A stretch of DNA of 64,000 nt from DATARN01 sp963851105 (GCA_963851105.1 CAWKNP010000010.1:62001-126000), one strand, 5' to 3'; shown: positions 41,536 to 51,152, counted from the stretch's first letter. Program-made: numbers and translations. The notes: generated from the letters alone by a model not told the origin.

Positions 41536-41841
41536 ATGAAGATGAACAGTACCGATGACGCTCTCGTTGAACTGACTCGTGTGCCGTCCATCGCTGAGGC
41601 CAACGCGATTCGCCATGACCTCGAGCGGGCGGGCATCGCAGCCGTGGTGTTCGAGTCCGACGGGGGCGGGTGGGCGCCCCATTTTTCGATTGCAGAAGGT
41701 CATCGAGTCATGATTCATGCCGGCAATATGAACCGGGCCCAGGAACTGGTTTCCCACATCGGCGGGCAATTGGAGATCGATCACTCGTCGCCGTCGTCGG
41801 CCATCCGCAAGCACCGCCGACCACACGGCCCGACGACCTGA
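41536..41841 (+). CDS. DUF2007-type putative signal-transducing protein
   Basis: About 101 aa from MKMNSTDDALVELTRVPS. The DUF2007 pattern is AEANAIRHDLERAGIAAVVFESDGGG, followed by HRVMIHAGNMNRAQELVSHIGG. DUF2007 is a small ferredoxin-like domain sometimes fused to signalling proteins. A GTG at 41509 would add nine residues. It is convergent with glgX (20 bp). Confidence 0.78.
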   Translation: MKMNSTDDALVELTRVPSIAEANAIRHDLERAGIAAVVFESDGGGWAPHFSIAEGHRVMIHAGNMNRAQELVSHIGGQLEIDHSSPSSAIRKHRRPHGPTT

Positions 41842-41861
41842 ATCGGGCGGACTTCAGACGA

Positions 41862-43970
41862 TCATCCGATCCGGCGGAACAGCACCAGTGACCGGTCCTG
41901 CACGATCGCCTTCCCGCCCGCGCCGACCTGCTCGCCTTCGTCCAAGACGTCGGCGGTATCGAGCGTCCTTATCCAGCGGGGGCCGAAGCGCTCCGGGGGA
42001 AGGGTGAAGGTCATGGGTTCGTGGTGCGCGTTGAACACCACCAGGAAGCTGTCATCGGTGATCCGTTCGCCCCGGTTGTCGGGGCTCGGGATGGCCTCGC
42101 CGTTCAGGAACACCGCCATCGACTTGGCGAAGCCCGAACCCCAGTCCTCCTCGCTCATCTCGCTACCGTCGGGCCCGAACCAGGCAATATCCTCGCCCTG
42201 GCCGTGCAGCGCCCGGCCCTGGAAGTACTCCCGCCGGCGGAAGACCGGGTGGCGGCGGCGCAGGTTGATCAGGCGCTGGGTGAAGGCGACGAGTTCGCCG
42301 TCGGTGTGCTCCCAGTCGAACCACGACGTCTCGTTGTCCTGGCAGTAGGCATTGTTGTTGCCGCCCTGGGTCCGGGCCATCTCGTCGCCGCCAAGCAGCA
42401 TCGGGATGCCCTGAGAAAGGAAAAGGGTGGCCAGGAAGTTGCGGCGCTGGCGGGCTCGCAGCTCGAGCACCTCGATGTCATCCGACGGTCCCTCGACACC
42501 GTGATTCCATGAGCGGTTGTGACTTTCCCCGTCGGCGCCGCCCTCCCCGTTGGCGTCGTTGTGCTTCTCGTTGTACGACGTCAAGTCGGCGAGGGTGAAA
42601 CCGTCGTGGGCGGTCAGAAAATTGATGCTGGCCGACGGACGGCGCCCCGTTTTCTCGTACAGATCGGAGCTACCGGTAAACCGGTACGCCAGCTCGGCGA
42701 GCGTCTGGTCCTCACCCCGCCAATAGTCCCGCACAGTATCGCGATATTTCCCATTCCATTCCGACCACAACGGCGGGAAATTGCCCACCTGATAGCCACC
42801 CTCGCCGATGTCCCACGGTTCCGCAATCAGCTTCACCTGGCTGATCACCGGGTCCTGCTGGATAAGGTCGAAGAAAGCCGACAGCCGGTCGACCTCATGG
42901 AATTGCCGAGCCAGCGTGGCGGCCAGATCGAACCGGAAGCCGTCGACGTGCATGTCGAGCACCCAGTACCGCAACGAGTCCATGATCATCTGCAATACGT
43001 GCGGGTGCCGCACGTTGAGGCTGTTTCCGGTCCCTGTCGTGTCGTAGTAGAAGCGGGGATTGTCCGCAACCAGGCGGTAATACGCCGGGTTGTCGATGCC
43101 TTTCATCGAGAGGATCGGTCCGAGATGATTGCCCTCCGCGGTGTGGTTGTAGACGACATCGAGGATGACCTCGATACCGGCGGCGTGGAGCGACTTGACC
43201 ATCTCCTTGAATTCCTGGACTTGCTGGCCGACCCGGCGCCCGATGCTGTAGCCGTTGTGCGGAGCCAGGAAGGCGATGGAGTTGTAGCCCCAGTAGTTAC
43301 GCAGGCCGCGCTCCACCAGATGCGAGTCATGGACGAACTGGTGGACGGGCAGCAACTCGACCGCGGTGACACCCATCGACGTCAGGTAATCGACGGAGGC
43401 AGGATGGGCCATGCCGGCGTAGGTACCCCGCAGTTCCTCGGGAATCCTCTCATTGGTGGCCGTGAAACCCTTGACGTGCACCTCGTAGAGCACCGTCTCG
43501 TGCCAGGGCGTGCGCGGATGGCGGTCGAAGTCCCACTCGAAGTACGGATTGATGACCACCGCCTTGGGCATGTGGGCGGCGCTGTCGTCGTCGTTGGAAA
43601 GGTCGTCGGGGTTGGCGAAGCGGTACTCGAAGAGCGACTCGTCCCAGTCGACCTCACCGTCGACCGCTTTGGCGTAGGGATCGAGGAGCAGCTTCGAGGG
43701 TCGGCACCGCTGGCCGGCGTCGGGGTTGTACGGCCCGTACACCCGGTACCCGTAGCGCTGGCCCGGCAACACGTCGGCGACGTATCCGTGCCAGCACAGG
43801 GCCGTCACCTCGGGGAGATCGAGTTGGGTCTCGTTGCCTTCCTCGTCGAACAGGCACAGCACGACGCGCTCGGCCAACTCAGAGAACAGGGAGAAGTTCG
43901 TCCCCAACCCGGTGAACGATGCACCCAACGGGTACGCCTGGCCGGGCCAGACCGGCAACGATTCGGACAT
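41862..43970 (-). CDS. glgX: Glycogen debranching enzyme GlgX
   Basis: The 702-aa protein has an N-terminal CBM48 domain (PLGASFTGLGTNFSLFSE) and a GH13 barrel with catalytic residues in DGFRFDLA (nucleophile Asp), IAEPWD (acid/base Glu) and LTAHDGFTL (Asp). GlgX removes limit-dextrin branches from glycogen for recycling. Length and motifs are normal. It has no glycogen genes beside it. Polyphosphate glucokinase further along the window could use the released glucose. Confidence 0.97.
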   Translation of the reverse strand: MSESLPVWPGQAYPLGASFTGLGTNFSLFSELAERVVLCLFDEEGNETQLDLPEVTALCWHGYVADVLPGQRYGYRVYGPYNPDAGQRCRPSKLLLDPYAKAVDGEVDWDESLFEYRFANPDDLSNDDDSAAHMPKAVVINPYFEWDFDRHPRTPWHETVLYEVHVKGFTATNERIPEELRGTYAGMAHPASVDYLTSMGVTAVELLPVHQFVHDSHLVERGLRNYWGYNSIAFLAPHNGYSIGRRVGQQVQEFKEMVKSLHAAGIEVILDVVYNHTAEGNHLGPILSMKGIDNPAYYRLVADNPRFYYDTTGTGNSLNVRHPHVLQMIMDSLRYWVLDMHVDGFRFDLAATLARQFHEVDRLSAFFDLIQQDPVISQVKLIAEPWDIGEGGYQVGNFPPLWSEWNGKYRDTVRDYWRGEDQTLAELAYRFTGSSDLYEKTGRRPSASINFLTAHDGFTLADLTSYNEKHNDANGEGGADGESHNRSWNHGVEGPSDDIEVLELRARQRRNFLATLFLSQGIPMLLGGDEMARTQGGNNNAYCQDNETSWFDWEHTDGELVAFTQRLINLRRRHPVFRRREYFQGRALHGQGEDIAWFGPDGSEMSEEDWGSGFAKSMAVFLNGEAIPSPDNRGERITDDSFLVVFNAHHEPMTFTLPPERFGPRWIRTLDTADVLDEGEQVGAGGKAIVQDRSLVLFRRIG

Positions 43971-44039
43971 TGATGGACTTCTCTCTCTTCTGGGGCCTCT
44001 CCACCATTCCCCTTCGGCGGCCGGTCGAACCTCCTGGGG

Positions 44040-44987
44040 TTACGCCTTGGGATCGAGCCGGTAGACCGTGCCCATGCGGCTGGTGTCGGCCCAGGCAAAG
44101 ACCGCGCTGCTGGAAGCCCGGTGGAGGCCGCCGGAGCTGTCGTGGTTCGCACCGATCACCTTGCTGGCGACACCTGACTTGCCGGTCGCGACGTCGATCA
44201 GGAGCACCTGGTCGGCGCCGGTGGTGGCATTCTGGGAGCTGACGAGCAGCGTCTTGTTGTCCCGGGTGAGGCTGATTCCGCCGGGGTCGCCCAGGCGGGC
44301 GCCAGCGAACTTGACGGCCGTGCCGTTAAACACCTTGAGTACCGCGCCGTCGCCGCTGCCACGGTCGGTGACATAGGCAACGTCGCCCGCTACCACGACC
44401 GCGTCGGGCGAGATCAGCGGGGCCCCTTTGGCGACGACCGTCACCGATCCGCCGGCCGCGGGGATGGAGAACAGGCCGGCGGTGCCATCAGCGGGGTCGG
44501 TGCCGGTGAAAGAGATGACGTCGTGACTACCGGCGACGGTCATATCGAGGCCCCGGGGAAAGCGCCCCTCGGTTCCGGCCACCACGGTGGCCGCGCCGCC
44601 GGCTGCGGGGACCTTGAAGATCCTGCTGGCGCCGGAGTCGGCCACAAACACGCTCTTGCCGTTCGTGGCCACGGCGAGGCCGACCGGGTGCACGAGCGGC
44701 GCGCCGGCGGTGAGAAGAAATGTGGCACCGCCATTGCCCGGCACGCCGATGACCGCGGGGCCGCCGGTGCCATTGGCAGTGAAGTAAAAGACACTGCCGT
44801 CCGGAGCGGGGGCGGCATCGATGGGCCCCCGATCGGCAGTGCCGGTCGCCACCACTTTGATTGATTTGATGGAGCCGTCGCCGAGCGACGCTGCCGTGTG
44901 GCTGCCGGTGCTGCAGCCGACGAGGCCGAGCGCCAACACGCCCGTGAGCGCCAACCTGACCCGCCCCAACCGGCGTCGCTGAACCAT
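44040..44987 (-). CDS. Lipoprotein with NHL/SMP-30-like beta-propeller repeats
   Basis: The 315-aa protein has a lipobox (ALGLVGC; Cys near residue 25), so it is probably membrane-anchored outside the cell. The rest is a beta-propeller of ~45-residue repeats with VHPVGLAVATNGKSVFVADSG and GDPGGISLTRDNKTLLVSS. Typical roles are ligand scaffolding or lactonase-like hydrolysis; no catalytic metal site could be confirmed. It lies downstream of the 64-bp array, which occupies its upstream region. Confidence 0.82.
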   Translation of the reverse strand: MVQRRRLGRVRLALTGVLALGLVGCSTGSHTAASLGDGSIKSIKVVATGTADRGPIDAAPAPDGSVFYFTANGTGGPAVIGVPGNGGATFLLTAGAPLVHPVGLAVATNGKSVFVADSGASRIFKVPAAGGAATVVAGTEGRFPRGLDMTVAGSHDVISFTGTDPADGTAGLFSIPAAGGSVTVVAKGAPLISPDAVVVAGDVAYVTDRGSGDGAVLKVFNGTAVKFAGARLGDPGGISLTRDNKTLLVSSQNATTGADQVLLIDVATGKSGVASKVIGANHDSSGGLHRASSSAVFAWADTSRMGTVYRLDPKA

Positions 44988-45113
44988 GATGCCCCTCCTT
45001 GGTCCGTCGCCAGCGGCGCTCGCGACACTGACAACCCGTTCGTCCGCTCCCCGGGGAACGGATCACACCTGGGCGATCGACCATCCCAACGTGGAGCGAC
45101 CGTGGCGGCGGGC

Positions 45114-45745
45114 AATCTGGCCCTGGTCACAAACCCCCCCTGCCACGGTCTACTGTCCACCCCCCCGGGCAGGACACGAGGGCCCTGGACACAAACCCCG
45201 CCCCAGACACGGTCTACTGTCCACCCCCCTAGGGACGACACGAGGGCCCTGGACACAAACCCCGCCCCTGACACGGTCTACTGTCCACCCCCCCGGGCAG
45301 GACACGAGGGCCCTGGACACAAACCCCGCCCCAGACACGGTCTACTGTCCACCCCCCAGGGCAGGACACGAGGGCCCTGGACACAAACCCCGCCCCAGAC
45401 ACGGTCTACTGTCCACCCCCCCAGGCAGGACACGAGGGCCCTGGACACAAACCCCGCCCCAGACACGGTCTACTGTCCACCCCCCCAGGCAGGACACGAG
45501 GGCCCTGGACACAAACCCCGCCCCAGACACGGTCTACTGTCCACCCCCCCAGGCAGGACACGAGGGCCCTGGACACAAACCCCGCCCCAGACACGGTCTA
45601 CTGTCCACCCCCCCAGTCAGGACACGAGGGCCCTGGACACAAACCCCGCCCCAGACACGGTCTACTGTCCACCCCCCCAAACAGGGCGCCGGGGGGCCCT
45701 GGTCACTCCACCCCGCTCCTGGCACGGTGCTGACCACCCCCACGG
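45114..45745. repeat. 64-bp tandem repeat array (about ten units)
   Basis: The anchor GGTCTACTG recurs at 45147, 45211, 45275, 45339, 45403, 45467, 45531, 45595 and 45659, exactly 64 bp apart. A partial unit precedes and a diverged one follows. Units differ mainly in the C-tract. Each holds three GACAC boxes (two GGACAC in direct orientation 15 bp apart, then AGACAC 18 bp on) and one inverted TGTCC. It fills most of the 783-bp gap between the lipoprotein start and the Gfo/Idh gene end; I see no gene there. Confidence 0.97.
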
Positions 45746-45770
45746 GGGCCAGAAGCCCGGAGGAAGTGGG

Positions 45771-46739
45771 TCAGTGCCGCGCTTGCGCCAGGACGGTATC
45801 CATGGTGGCCATGATCGAGACGCTCTCGTCGAGGGGCATGAAGGGGCTCTCGAGGAGTCCTTCCCGCAGGCAGCGGGCGACTTCGTCAGCCTCGTAGTGC
45901 AGGCCGAGTCCCTCGTGGGGCGGGTCGAAACGCGTCACCGTACCCTCACGCGTGACCAGCGTGAAAGGGGTCGGCCGGTAGAAGTTGTGGTCGATCTCGA
46001 TGCGCGCCTCGGATCCCACGATGGTGGCGCGAGTTGGTCCGTTCGCCGCCGAGGTGCAAGTCACGACGGCGTGGGCGCCGCTCGGGTGGCCCAACACCAT
46101 CGAGGTTTGCCCGTCCACGCCGGTAAAGGCGGGCTCCACCATGGCGAGGATCGAGTTCGGCGTTCCAAGGACCATCGATGCGAACGACACCGGGTAGACA
46201 CCGAGGTCGAGGAGGGCGCCGCCTCCCAGGTCGGGCGCGAACAACCGTGAGCCGGCGTCGCGGGGGAACCACTTCCCGTGATCGGCAATCACCGTCACGA
46301 TGTCACCGAGCACGCCGGTGCCAATGAGGCGGCGGATCTCCACGATGCCGGGGAGGAAACGGGTCCACATCGCCTCCATGAGAAACAGCCGGCGGGCTCG
46401 GGCGGTCGCCACCAGGTCACGGGCTTCGGCCGCGTTCATGGTGAATGCCTTCTCGACCAGCGCCGCCTTGCCGGCGCGCATGGCCTGTAAGGCGTTGGCG
46501 TGATGCCACGGGTGCGGGGTCGCAACGTAGACGACCTCGACGTCGGGGTCGGTCACCAGGGCCTCGTACGAGGCGTGGCGATGGGGAATGCCGTATCTGT
46601 CGGCGAAGGAGTCGGCGGTATCCAGGTGGCGCGACCCGACCGCGACGACAGTTCCCGAAGTCGTGAGGGCGAGGTCGGCCGCGAACGCCTGGGCGATGCC
46701 ACCCGATCCCAGGATCCCCCAGCGCACGGGTTCGGTCAT
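45771..46739 (-). CDS. Gfo/Idh/MocA-family oxidoreductase
   Basis: The 322-aa protein has an N-terminal Rossmann fold with GILGSGGIAQAFA and DPDVEVVYVATPHPWH, the catalytic Lys in EKAFT, and the C-terminal GFO_IDH_MocA domain. It reduces or oxidises a sugar or sugar-like substrate with NAD(P). Its ATG overlaps the stop of the GH68 gene, so both are co-translated. The substrate may derive from fructan or sucrose metabolism; this is inference. Confidence 0.92.
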   Translation of the reverse strand: MTEPVRWGILGSGGIAQAFAADLALTTSGTVVAVGSRHLDTADSFADRYGIPHRHASYEALVTDPDVEVVYVATPHPWHHANALQAMRAGKAALVEKAFTMNAAEARDLVATARARRLFLMEAMWTRFLPGIVEIRRLIGTGVLGDIVTVIADHGKWFPRDAGSRLFAPDLGGGALLDLGVYPVSFASMVLGTPNSILAMVEPAFTGVDGQTSMVLGHPSGAHAVVTCTSAANGPTRATIVGSEARIEIDHNFYRPTPFTLVTREGTVTRFDPPHEGLGLHYEADEVARCLREGLLESPFMPLDESVSIMATMDTVLAQARH

Positions 46740-47857
46740 GTCTCGATCTCTGCCCGCGCGCCGGCAAGGCGCAAACGAGTCATCGGGGCCATCGTTCCCC
46801 CGAAATGGCGCCTGACCTCGTCGGCGCCCGCGTTCTCCAGGTCATCGGGGTGGCGGCCGTGCAAGGCGAACGAGTCGACGAAGCTGACCGTGCGCAGATC
46901 GTTGAGCACCAGCCACGAATAGGCCTGAAACGGCTCCGCGGCCGGGTTGCGCAGCACCAAGCCCGAACCGTTGAGAGGCTCGTAGGGTCCGAGAAGCGTC
47001 GGCGCAACAAACCCGTACAGCCCGGTCGGGCCCGAGATGTCGGGATGGAACGTGCGCTGCTGCGTCGAGAACAGGAGGTAGTACAGGCCGTTGTGGGCGA
47101 CGACGTGGCTTCGCTCCAGCTCGTTGTTGACCCCGTCGGCGGTGACGAGTGGATCCAGAAGTTCCCAGTGGTCGCCGACCTGGCGGGCAATTCCGATGCA
47201 CCCGTTGAAATCTGTCGCCGCGTCGGCGAGCGACGCCGTGAACAACAGGTAGGACTCTCGAGACTCAGGGTCCTGGAAAAAGAAGGGGTCGCGGAACGCC
47301 TTGATGAATCCCGGCTCGCCCGTCGCCTGCACCGCCCGCAGATAACGCTCGCCGTCGGCAACGACCAGCTCCTCGTGGGTGTTCCACCCGCGGATCTCCG
47401 GTCGGCCACCCCTGCATGTCACTGTTGCCGATGCGCCCATGATCCGCTGCTCGAAGGTCGGGACAGGCTCGCCCCGCCGGCCGGCCGCGGTGTAGAAGGC
47501 CAAGACGGTATTGGTGGCCGGGTCGAACACCGTCGAGCCGGCCCACTCCCGGCTGCCCGCCGATGCACCCTCGGGGAACAGGGGGCCGAGGTCCTGTCCC
47601 GCCGCCATGAGGCGGATCCGGGCGATGTCGTGGCGCCCGCTCGGATGCCCCGATGCCGGGGCGGAAAGGCCGGCCCACACGTGGGACCCGCACACCGTCG
47701 CTACCTCGCCGTCGGGCTCCCGTAGCGGCCACAGGTCCCAGAAATCGACGCCGGGCAGCAGCCGGGGCAGTCCGGCGTCGGCGATCAGCGTCGTGTACGT
47801 CGCCGGGTCGTCGCCAATCGCCTTCACGTGCGCACGGGTCCAAGCCGTGGCGGTCAT
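46736..47857 (-). CDS. Glycoside hydrolase family 68 (levansucrase/fructosidase-like)
   Basis: The 373-aa protein has the GH68 triad: nucleophile Asp41 in DFWDLWPL, transition-state Asp190 in FRDP, and acid/base Glu248 in NELERSH. EWAGSTVFDP and other family blocks are also present. It would split sucrose or fructans and may transfer fructose. No signal peptide is visible from this ATG or from the upstream extension (start ~47944), unusual for a family that is mostly secreted. It is coupled to the Gfo/Idh gene. Confidence 0.9.
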   Translation of the reverse strand: MTATAWTRAHVKAIGDDPATYTTLIADAGLPRLLPGVDFWDLWPLREPDGEVATVCGSHVWAGLSAPASGHPSGRHDIARIRLMAAGQDLGPLFPEGASAGSREWAGSTVFDPATNTVLAFYTAAGRRGEPVPTFEQRIMGASATVTCRGGRPEIRGWNTHEELVVADGERYLRAVQATGEPGFIKAFRDPFFFQDPESRESYLLFTASLADAATDFNGCIGIARQVGDHWELLDPLVTADGVNNELERSHVVAHNGLYYLLFSTQQRTFHPDISGPTGLYGFVAPTLLGPYEPLNGSGLVLRNPAAEPFQAYSWLVLNDLRTVSFVDSFALHGRHPDDLENAGADEVRRHFGGTMAPMTRLRLAGARAEIET

Positions 47858-48102
47858 GGCGAACGAAGCCCGCCGGGCCGGTCCCCGGACGACGCCATGC
47901 GGCCGGGGGAAATCGTGGACGTTGCTGGTGCCGAAGGGTCCCACGGAGAGTCGCCCATCAGGTAGAAGGTACCCGTGCCCCGTCCCGCGTGCCGGCGCAG
48001 GGGCCGGGTCGCAGGTCGCGGCCGAACACCGGGCACCACCGCCTTCCCGCCCAAGCGACCGCCTTCAGCGGACCGTCCTTGGGCTGAAGCAAACTGAGGA
48101 TC

Positions 48103-49074
48103 ATGACCTCCGACCCTCCGCCCCTCGAGAGCGGCGAAACGGCAAACGGGCACGGAGGTAGCCACAAGGCAGTCTTCGCGGCCCTGCTCGCCAATGTGTG
48201 CATCGCCGTCTCCAAGCTCGTTGGCTTCGCCCTGACCGGGTCCAGTTCCATGGGCTCCGAGGCGGCCCACTCGGTCGTGGACTGCGGAAACCAGCTGTTG
48301 CTTCTCATCGGCGCCAAGAAGGCGAGCCGGCCGGCCGACGCCAATCATCCCTTCGGGCACGGCCCCGAAACGTTTTTCTGGGCGTTCCTCGTCGCAGTCG
48401 CCCTTTTCGGGATCGGCACGGTGTACTCGGCGTACGAGGGCGTCGCAAAGCTCCGTCACCCCGGAACCGTCGACCACGCCGCCGTTGCCTTCGTGATCCT
48501 CCTGGTCGCCATGATGCTCGAGGGCCTGAGTTTTCGTACGGCCGTCAAGGAATCGAACAAGTCCCGGAGAGGATCGTGGCCCGGCTTCATCCGCGACACC
48601 AAGGACCCTGACCTGGCGGTTGTCCTCCTGGAGGATTCGGCCGCCCTCGTCGGCCTCACCTTGGCTCTGCTTGGCCTCGGTTTGTCCACGCTGACCGGCA
48701 ATAGCGCCTTCGACGGCATCGCCAGCCTGCTCATCGCAGCGGTCCTGGCCACCGTTGCGGTCATCCTCGGCCGGGAGATGAAAAGCCTCCTTGTCGGCGA
48801 GGCGGCGCGGCCCGACGAGTTGGCTGCCATCAATGCCGCGATCCTCGCCGTCGCCGTTTTCGATCGGGTGATCTACGTGCGTACCACCCAACTGGCCCCC
48901 GACGAGATGCTCGTCGCCGCCAAAGTGGCCGTCGACGGCAACACCCGCGCCGCGGACGTGGCCGAGGGGGTCGACGAAGCGGAGCGCGGCGTGCGCGCCG
49001 CGGTCCCGGCCGCCAAGTACATCTTCATCGAGCCCGACATCGAGCACGCGGTGCCCGCCCCAAACCAGGCTTAA
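48103..49074 (+). CDS. Cation diffusion facilitator (CDF) transporter
   Basis: The 323-aa protein has about six membrane helices with metal-site motifs HSVVD (helix 2) and LEDSAAL (helix 5). GHGPETFFWAF follows helix 2, and a C-terminal ferredoxin-like domain (LAPDEMLVAAKVAVDG) is complete. This matches the FieF/SLC30A9-like branch exporting Zn2+, Fe2+ or Mn2+. The upstream divergent gap to GH68 is ~245 bp and I recognise nothing in it. It ends 4 bp into the convergent CBS gene. Confidence 0.92.
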   Translation: MTSDPPPLESGETANGHGGSHKAVFAALLANVCIAVSKLVGFALTGSSSMGSEAAHSVVDCGNQLLLLIGAKKASRPADANHPFGHGPETFFWAFLVAVALFGIGTVYSAYEGVAKLRHPGTVDHAAVAFVILLVAMMLEGLSFRTAVKESNKSRRGSWPGFIRDTKDPDLAVVLLEDSAALVGLTLALLGLGLSTLTGNSAFDGIASLLIAAVLATVAVILGREMKSLLVGEAARPDELAAINAAILAVAVFDRVIYVRTTQLAPDEMLVAAKVAVDGNTRAADVAEGVDEAERGVRAAVPAAKYIFIEPDIEHAVPAPNQA

Positions 49075-49460
49075 GCGGAAACGCCCCGCTCTTCGAGCAG
49101 CCCGACCACGAGGTCGCGCATCGAAAACACCCCGGCGAGATTTCCGTGCTCGTCGATGACCACCAGCTGACGGAACCCGGTCTCGCGCATGAGCGAGGCG
49201 GCCTCGACGATGTCGATGGTGCCGGTCACGGTCTTCAGGATCCGTTTCACGCAGTCGCCGACGGTCGTCTGATTGGGATCATCGCCTCGGGCGATGACAC
49301 GCAGGGCGTCACGATCGGTGATGATCCCCGACGGTTTGCCATCGCTCATCACCACAGCCGAGCCGACCCCGCGCTCCATCATGGCGACCGCAGCAGCGCG
49401 GAGAGTATCGCTCTTCTTGACCGTCAAAATTGCCCTGGTGATCAGCGGATCGATCTCCAC
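49071..49460 (-). CDS. CBS-domain pair protein
   Basis: The 129-aa protein is a single CBS pair: SDTLRAAAVAMMERGVGSAVVMSDGKPSGIITDRD and TIDIVEAASLMRETGFRQLVVIDEHGNLAGVFSMRDL. CBS pairs bind adenosine nucleotides and regulate partners. As a stand-alone protein it is probably a nucleotide sensor; the partner is unknown. Confidence 0.93.
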   Translation of the reverse strand: MEIDPLITRAILTVKKSDTLRAAAVAMMERGVGSAVVMSDGKPSGIITDRDALRVIARGDDPNQTTVGDCVKRILKTVTGTIDIVEAASLMRETGFRQLVVIDEHGNLAGVFSMRDLVVGLLEERGVSA

Positions 49461-49570
49461 TCGGTACCTCTTCTGTCGTTCGGAAACGGGTGATCGGTGT
49501 CGTCTCCCCCGCCGGCACTCTAGCCAGCCGTGCGCACTGAGCCCGTCAGAACCCTGCCTAACATGCGGTT

Positions 49571-51010
49571 ATGACCCTTGTTCACCGGGTGTTATACCCG
49601 CGTCCCATCATTTCCTTGGATGACTACCTGTTGCGGGGCGGGGGCAAGGGCGTCCGGGCGGCAAAGCGGATGCAGCCGAACGCGATCATCGACAAAATCG
49701 TGGCCTCGGGGTTGCGGGGCCGGGGCGGGGCCGGGTTCCCGACCGGCCTCAAATGGCAAACCGTCGCGGCCAACCGCTCGTCGGTCGAGCCCACCACGGT
49801 CATCGTGAACGCAGCCGAGGGCGAGCCGGGAACCTTCAAGGACCGCACCATCCTGCGCCGCAATCCCTACCTGGTGATCGAGGGCGCCACCATCGCCGCC
49901 ATTGCGGTCGGGGCCGACATGGTCATCGTCGCCATGAAACGAGCTTTCGAGGGCGAGATCGACCGGGTGCGGGCCGCCATCGAGGAAGTGGCCGACGCTG
50001 GCTGGAGCGAGGGCATCGAGCTGGTGGTGTTCGAAGGTCCCGACGAATACCTCTACGGTGAAGAGAGCGCCCTGCTCGAGACAATCGACGGCCGCTGGCC
50101 GTTCCCGCGAGTTGTGCCCACCTTCCGCCGAGGCCTGCGGGGCGCCGACATGGTCGACTTCGAGGGCGAGGCGCCCGCCCTGGTCAACAACACCGAGACC
50201 CTCGCCAACGTGGCGCGCATCATCGACCGGGGCCCTGCGTGGTTCCGCACTGTCGGCACACCGGAGTCCCCCGGGACGATGGTGTGCACCGTTACCGGGA
50301 GCACCAAGCGCCACGGGGTCGGCGAGGTGCGCATGGGGACGCCACTTCGCGAGGTAATCCAGGCGATCGGCGGCGGTCCCAGGTCCGGACGCCAGATCAA
50401 GGCGGTGCTTTCAGGCGTCGCCAGCCGGGTCATCACCGCGGCGCAGCTCGATGCGCCGGTGAGCTACGAGGGCCTCGCGGGGATCGGAAGCGGGCTCGGG
50501 TCGGCCGCGTTCATCGTCTTCGACGACTCCGACGACATGGCGGCCGTCGCAGCCGGCGTCTCGCGATTCCTCGCCGTGGAGTCGTGCGGGCAGTGCTCGC
50601 CCTGCAAGCTCGACGGTCTCAACCTGTCGCAGCATTTCGCCAAGCTGGCCGGCTCCGAAGCCCAGGACTACGACTTCGCCGAGATCCAGCATCGTATCGA
50701 AACGGTGTCCGACCGGTCCCGATGCTTCCTGGCCACTCAGCAGCAGGTGGTCCTAGGCAGCATCATCGAGCGGTTCCCCGAGGAAATGGCCGATCATCTT
50801 TCCGGGGCGAGGCCGCCGGCGGAGCCCGAGCTCATCGCCGAGTTGCTCGACATTCACGACGGCAAAGCGTTCGTCGACGAGCGCCACCGTCGCAAGCAGC
50901 CGGACTGGACCTACAACCGGCGGGACTCGGGCTCAGTGCCCGTCGAGTTGCTCGCCAACGCCATTCCCCCATGGCGCCCCCGGGCCCAGGCGGTGGCCGT
51001 CGATCGATAG
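49571..51010 (+). CDS. NuoF/HoxF-like NADH-binding flavoprotein (orphan)
   Basis: The 479-aa protein has FMN-binding GLRGRGGAGFPTGLKW, NAAEGEPGTFKDR and GEESALLETIDG, an SLBB domain, and the 4Fe-4S motif ESCGQCSPCKLDG with a fourth Cys in SDRSRCFLA. It resembles the NADH-oxidising subunit of complex I and hydrogenases. No nuoE, nuoG or other partner is adjacent, so it probably works with a separate redox partner. Fold assignment is firm, partner and role are not. Confidence 0.92.
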   Translation: MTLVHRVLYPRPIISLDDYLLRGGGKGVRAAKRMQPNAIIDKIVASGLRGRGGAGFPTGLKWQTVAANRSSVEPTTVIVNAAEGEPGTFKDRTILRRNPYLVIEGATIAAIAVGADMVIVAMKRAFEGEIDRVRAAIEEVADAGWSEGIELVVFEGPDEYLYGEESALLETIDGRWPFPRVVPTFRRGLRGADMVDFEGEAPALVNNTETLANVARIIDRGPAWFRTVGTPESPGTMVCTVTGSTKRHGVGEVRMGTPLREVIQAIGGGPRSGRQIKAVLSGVASRVITAAQLDAPVSYEGLAGIGSGLGSAAFIVFDDSDDMAAVAAGVSRFLAVESCGQCSPCKLDGLNLSQHFAKLAGSEAQDYDFAEIQHRIETVSDRSRCFLATQQQVVLGSIIERFPEEMADHLSGARPPAEPELIAELLDIHDGKAFVDERHRRKQPDWTYNRRDSGSVPVELLANAIPPWRPRAQAVAVDR

Positions 51011-51152
51011 CCACCCCGAGGGCTGTCACCGCCAACACGGCGGACAACCGGTCCCGTAAGAGAAGGGCGCCCTCCACGATCAGCGGACCAGGTCACGCCG
51101 CGCCGCGGTTTTGGGGGCCGCGTGTGGGGCGCGACGGTGCCAGACTCGGCGT

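Noticed and set aside
45114..45745. CRISPR array
   Set aside because: Whole 64-bp units repeat with no unique spacers, and there are no cas genes nearby.
44898..46250. A 450-aa forward open frame through the 64-bp array
   Set aside because: The repeat lacks stops on this strand in all frames, and because 64 is not divisible by 3 the peptide would rotate through three reading frames. It also runs opposite to the lipoprotein and Gfo/Idh genes.
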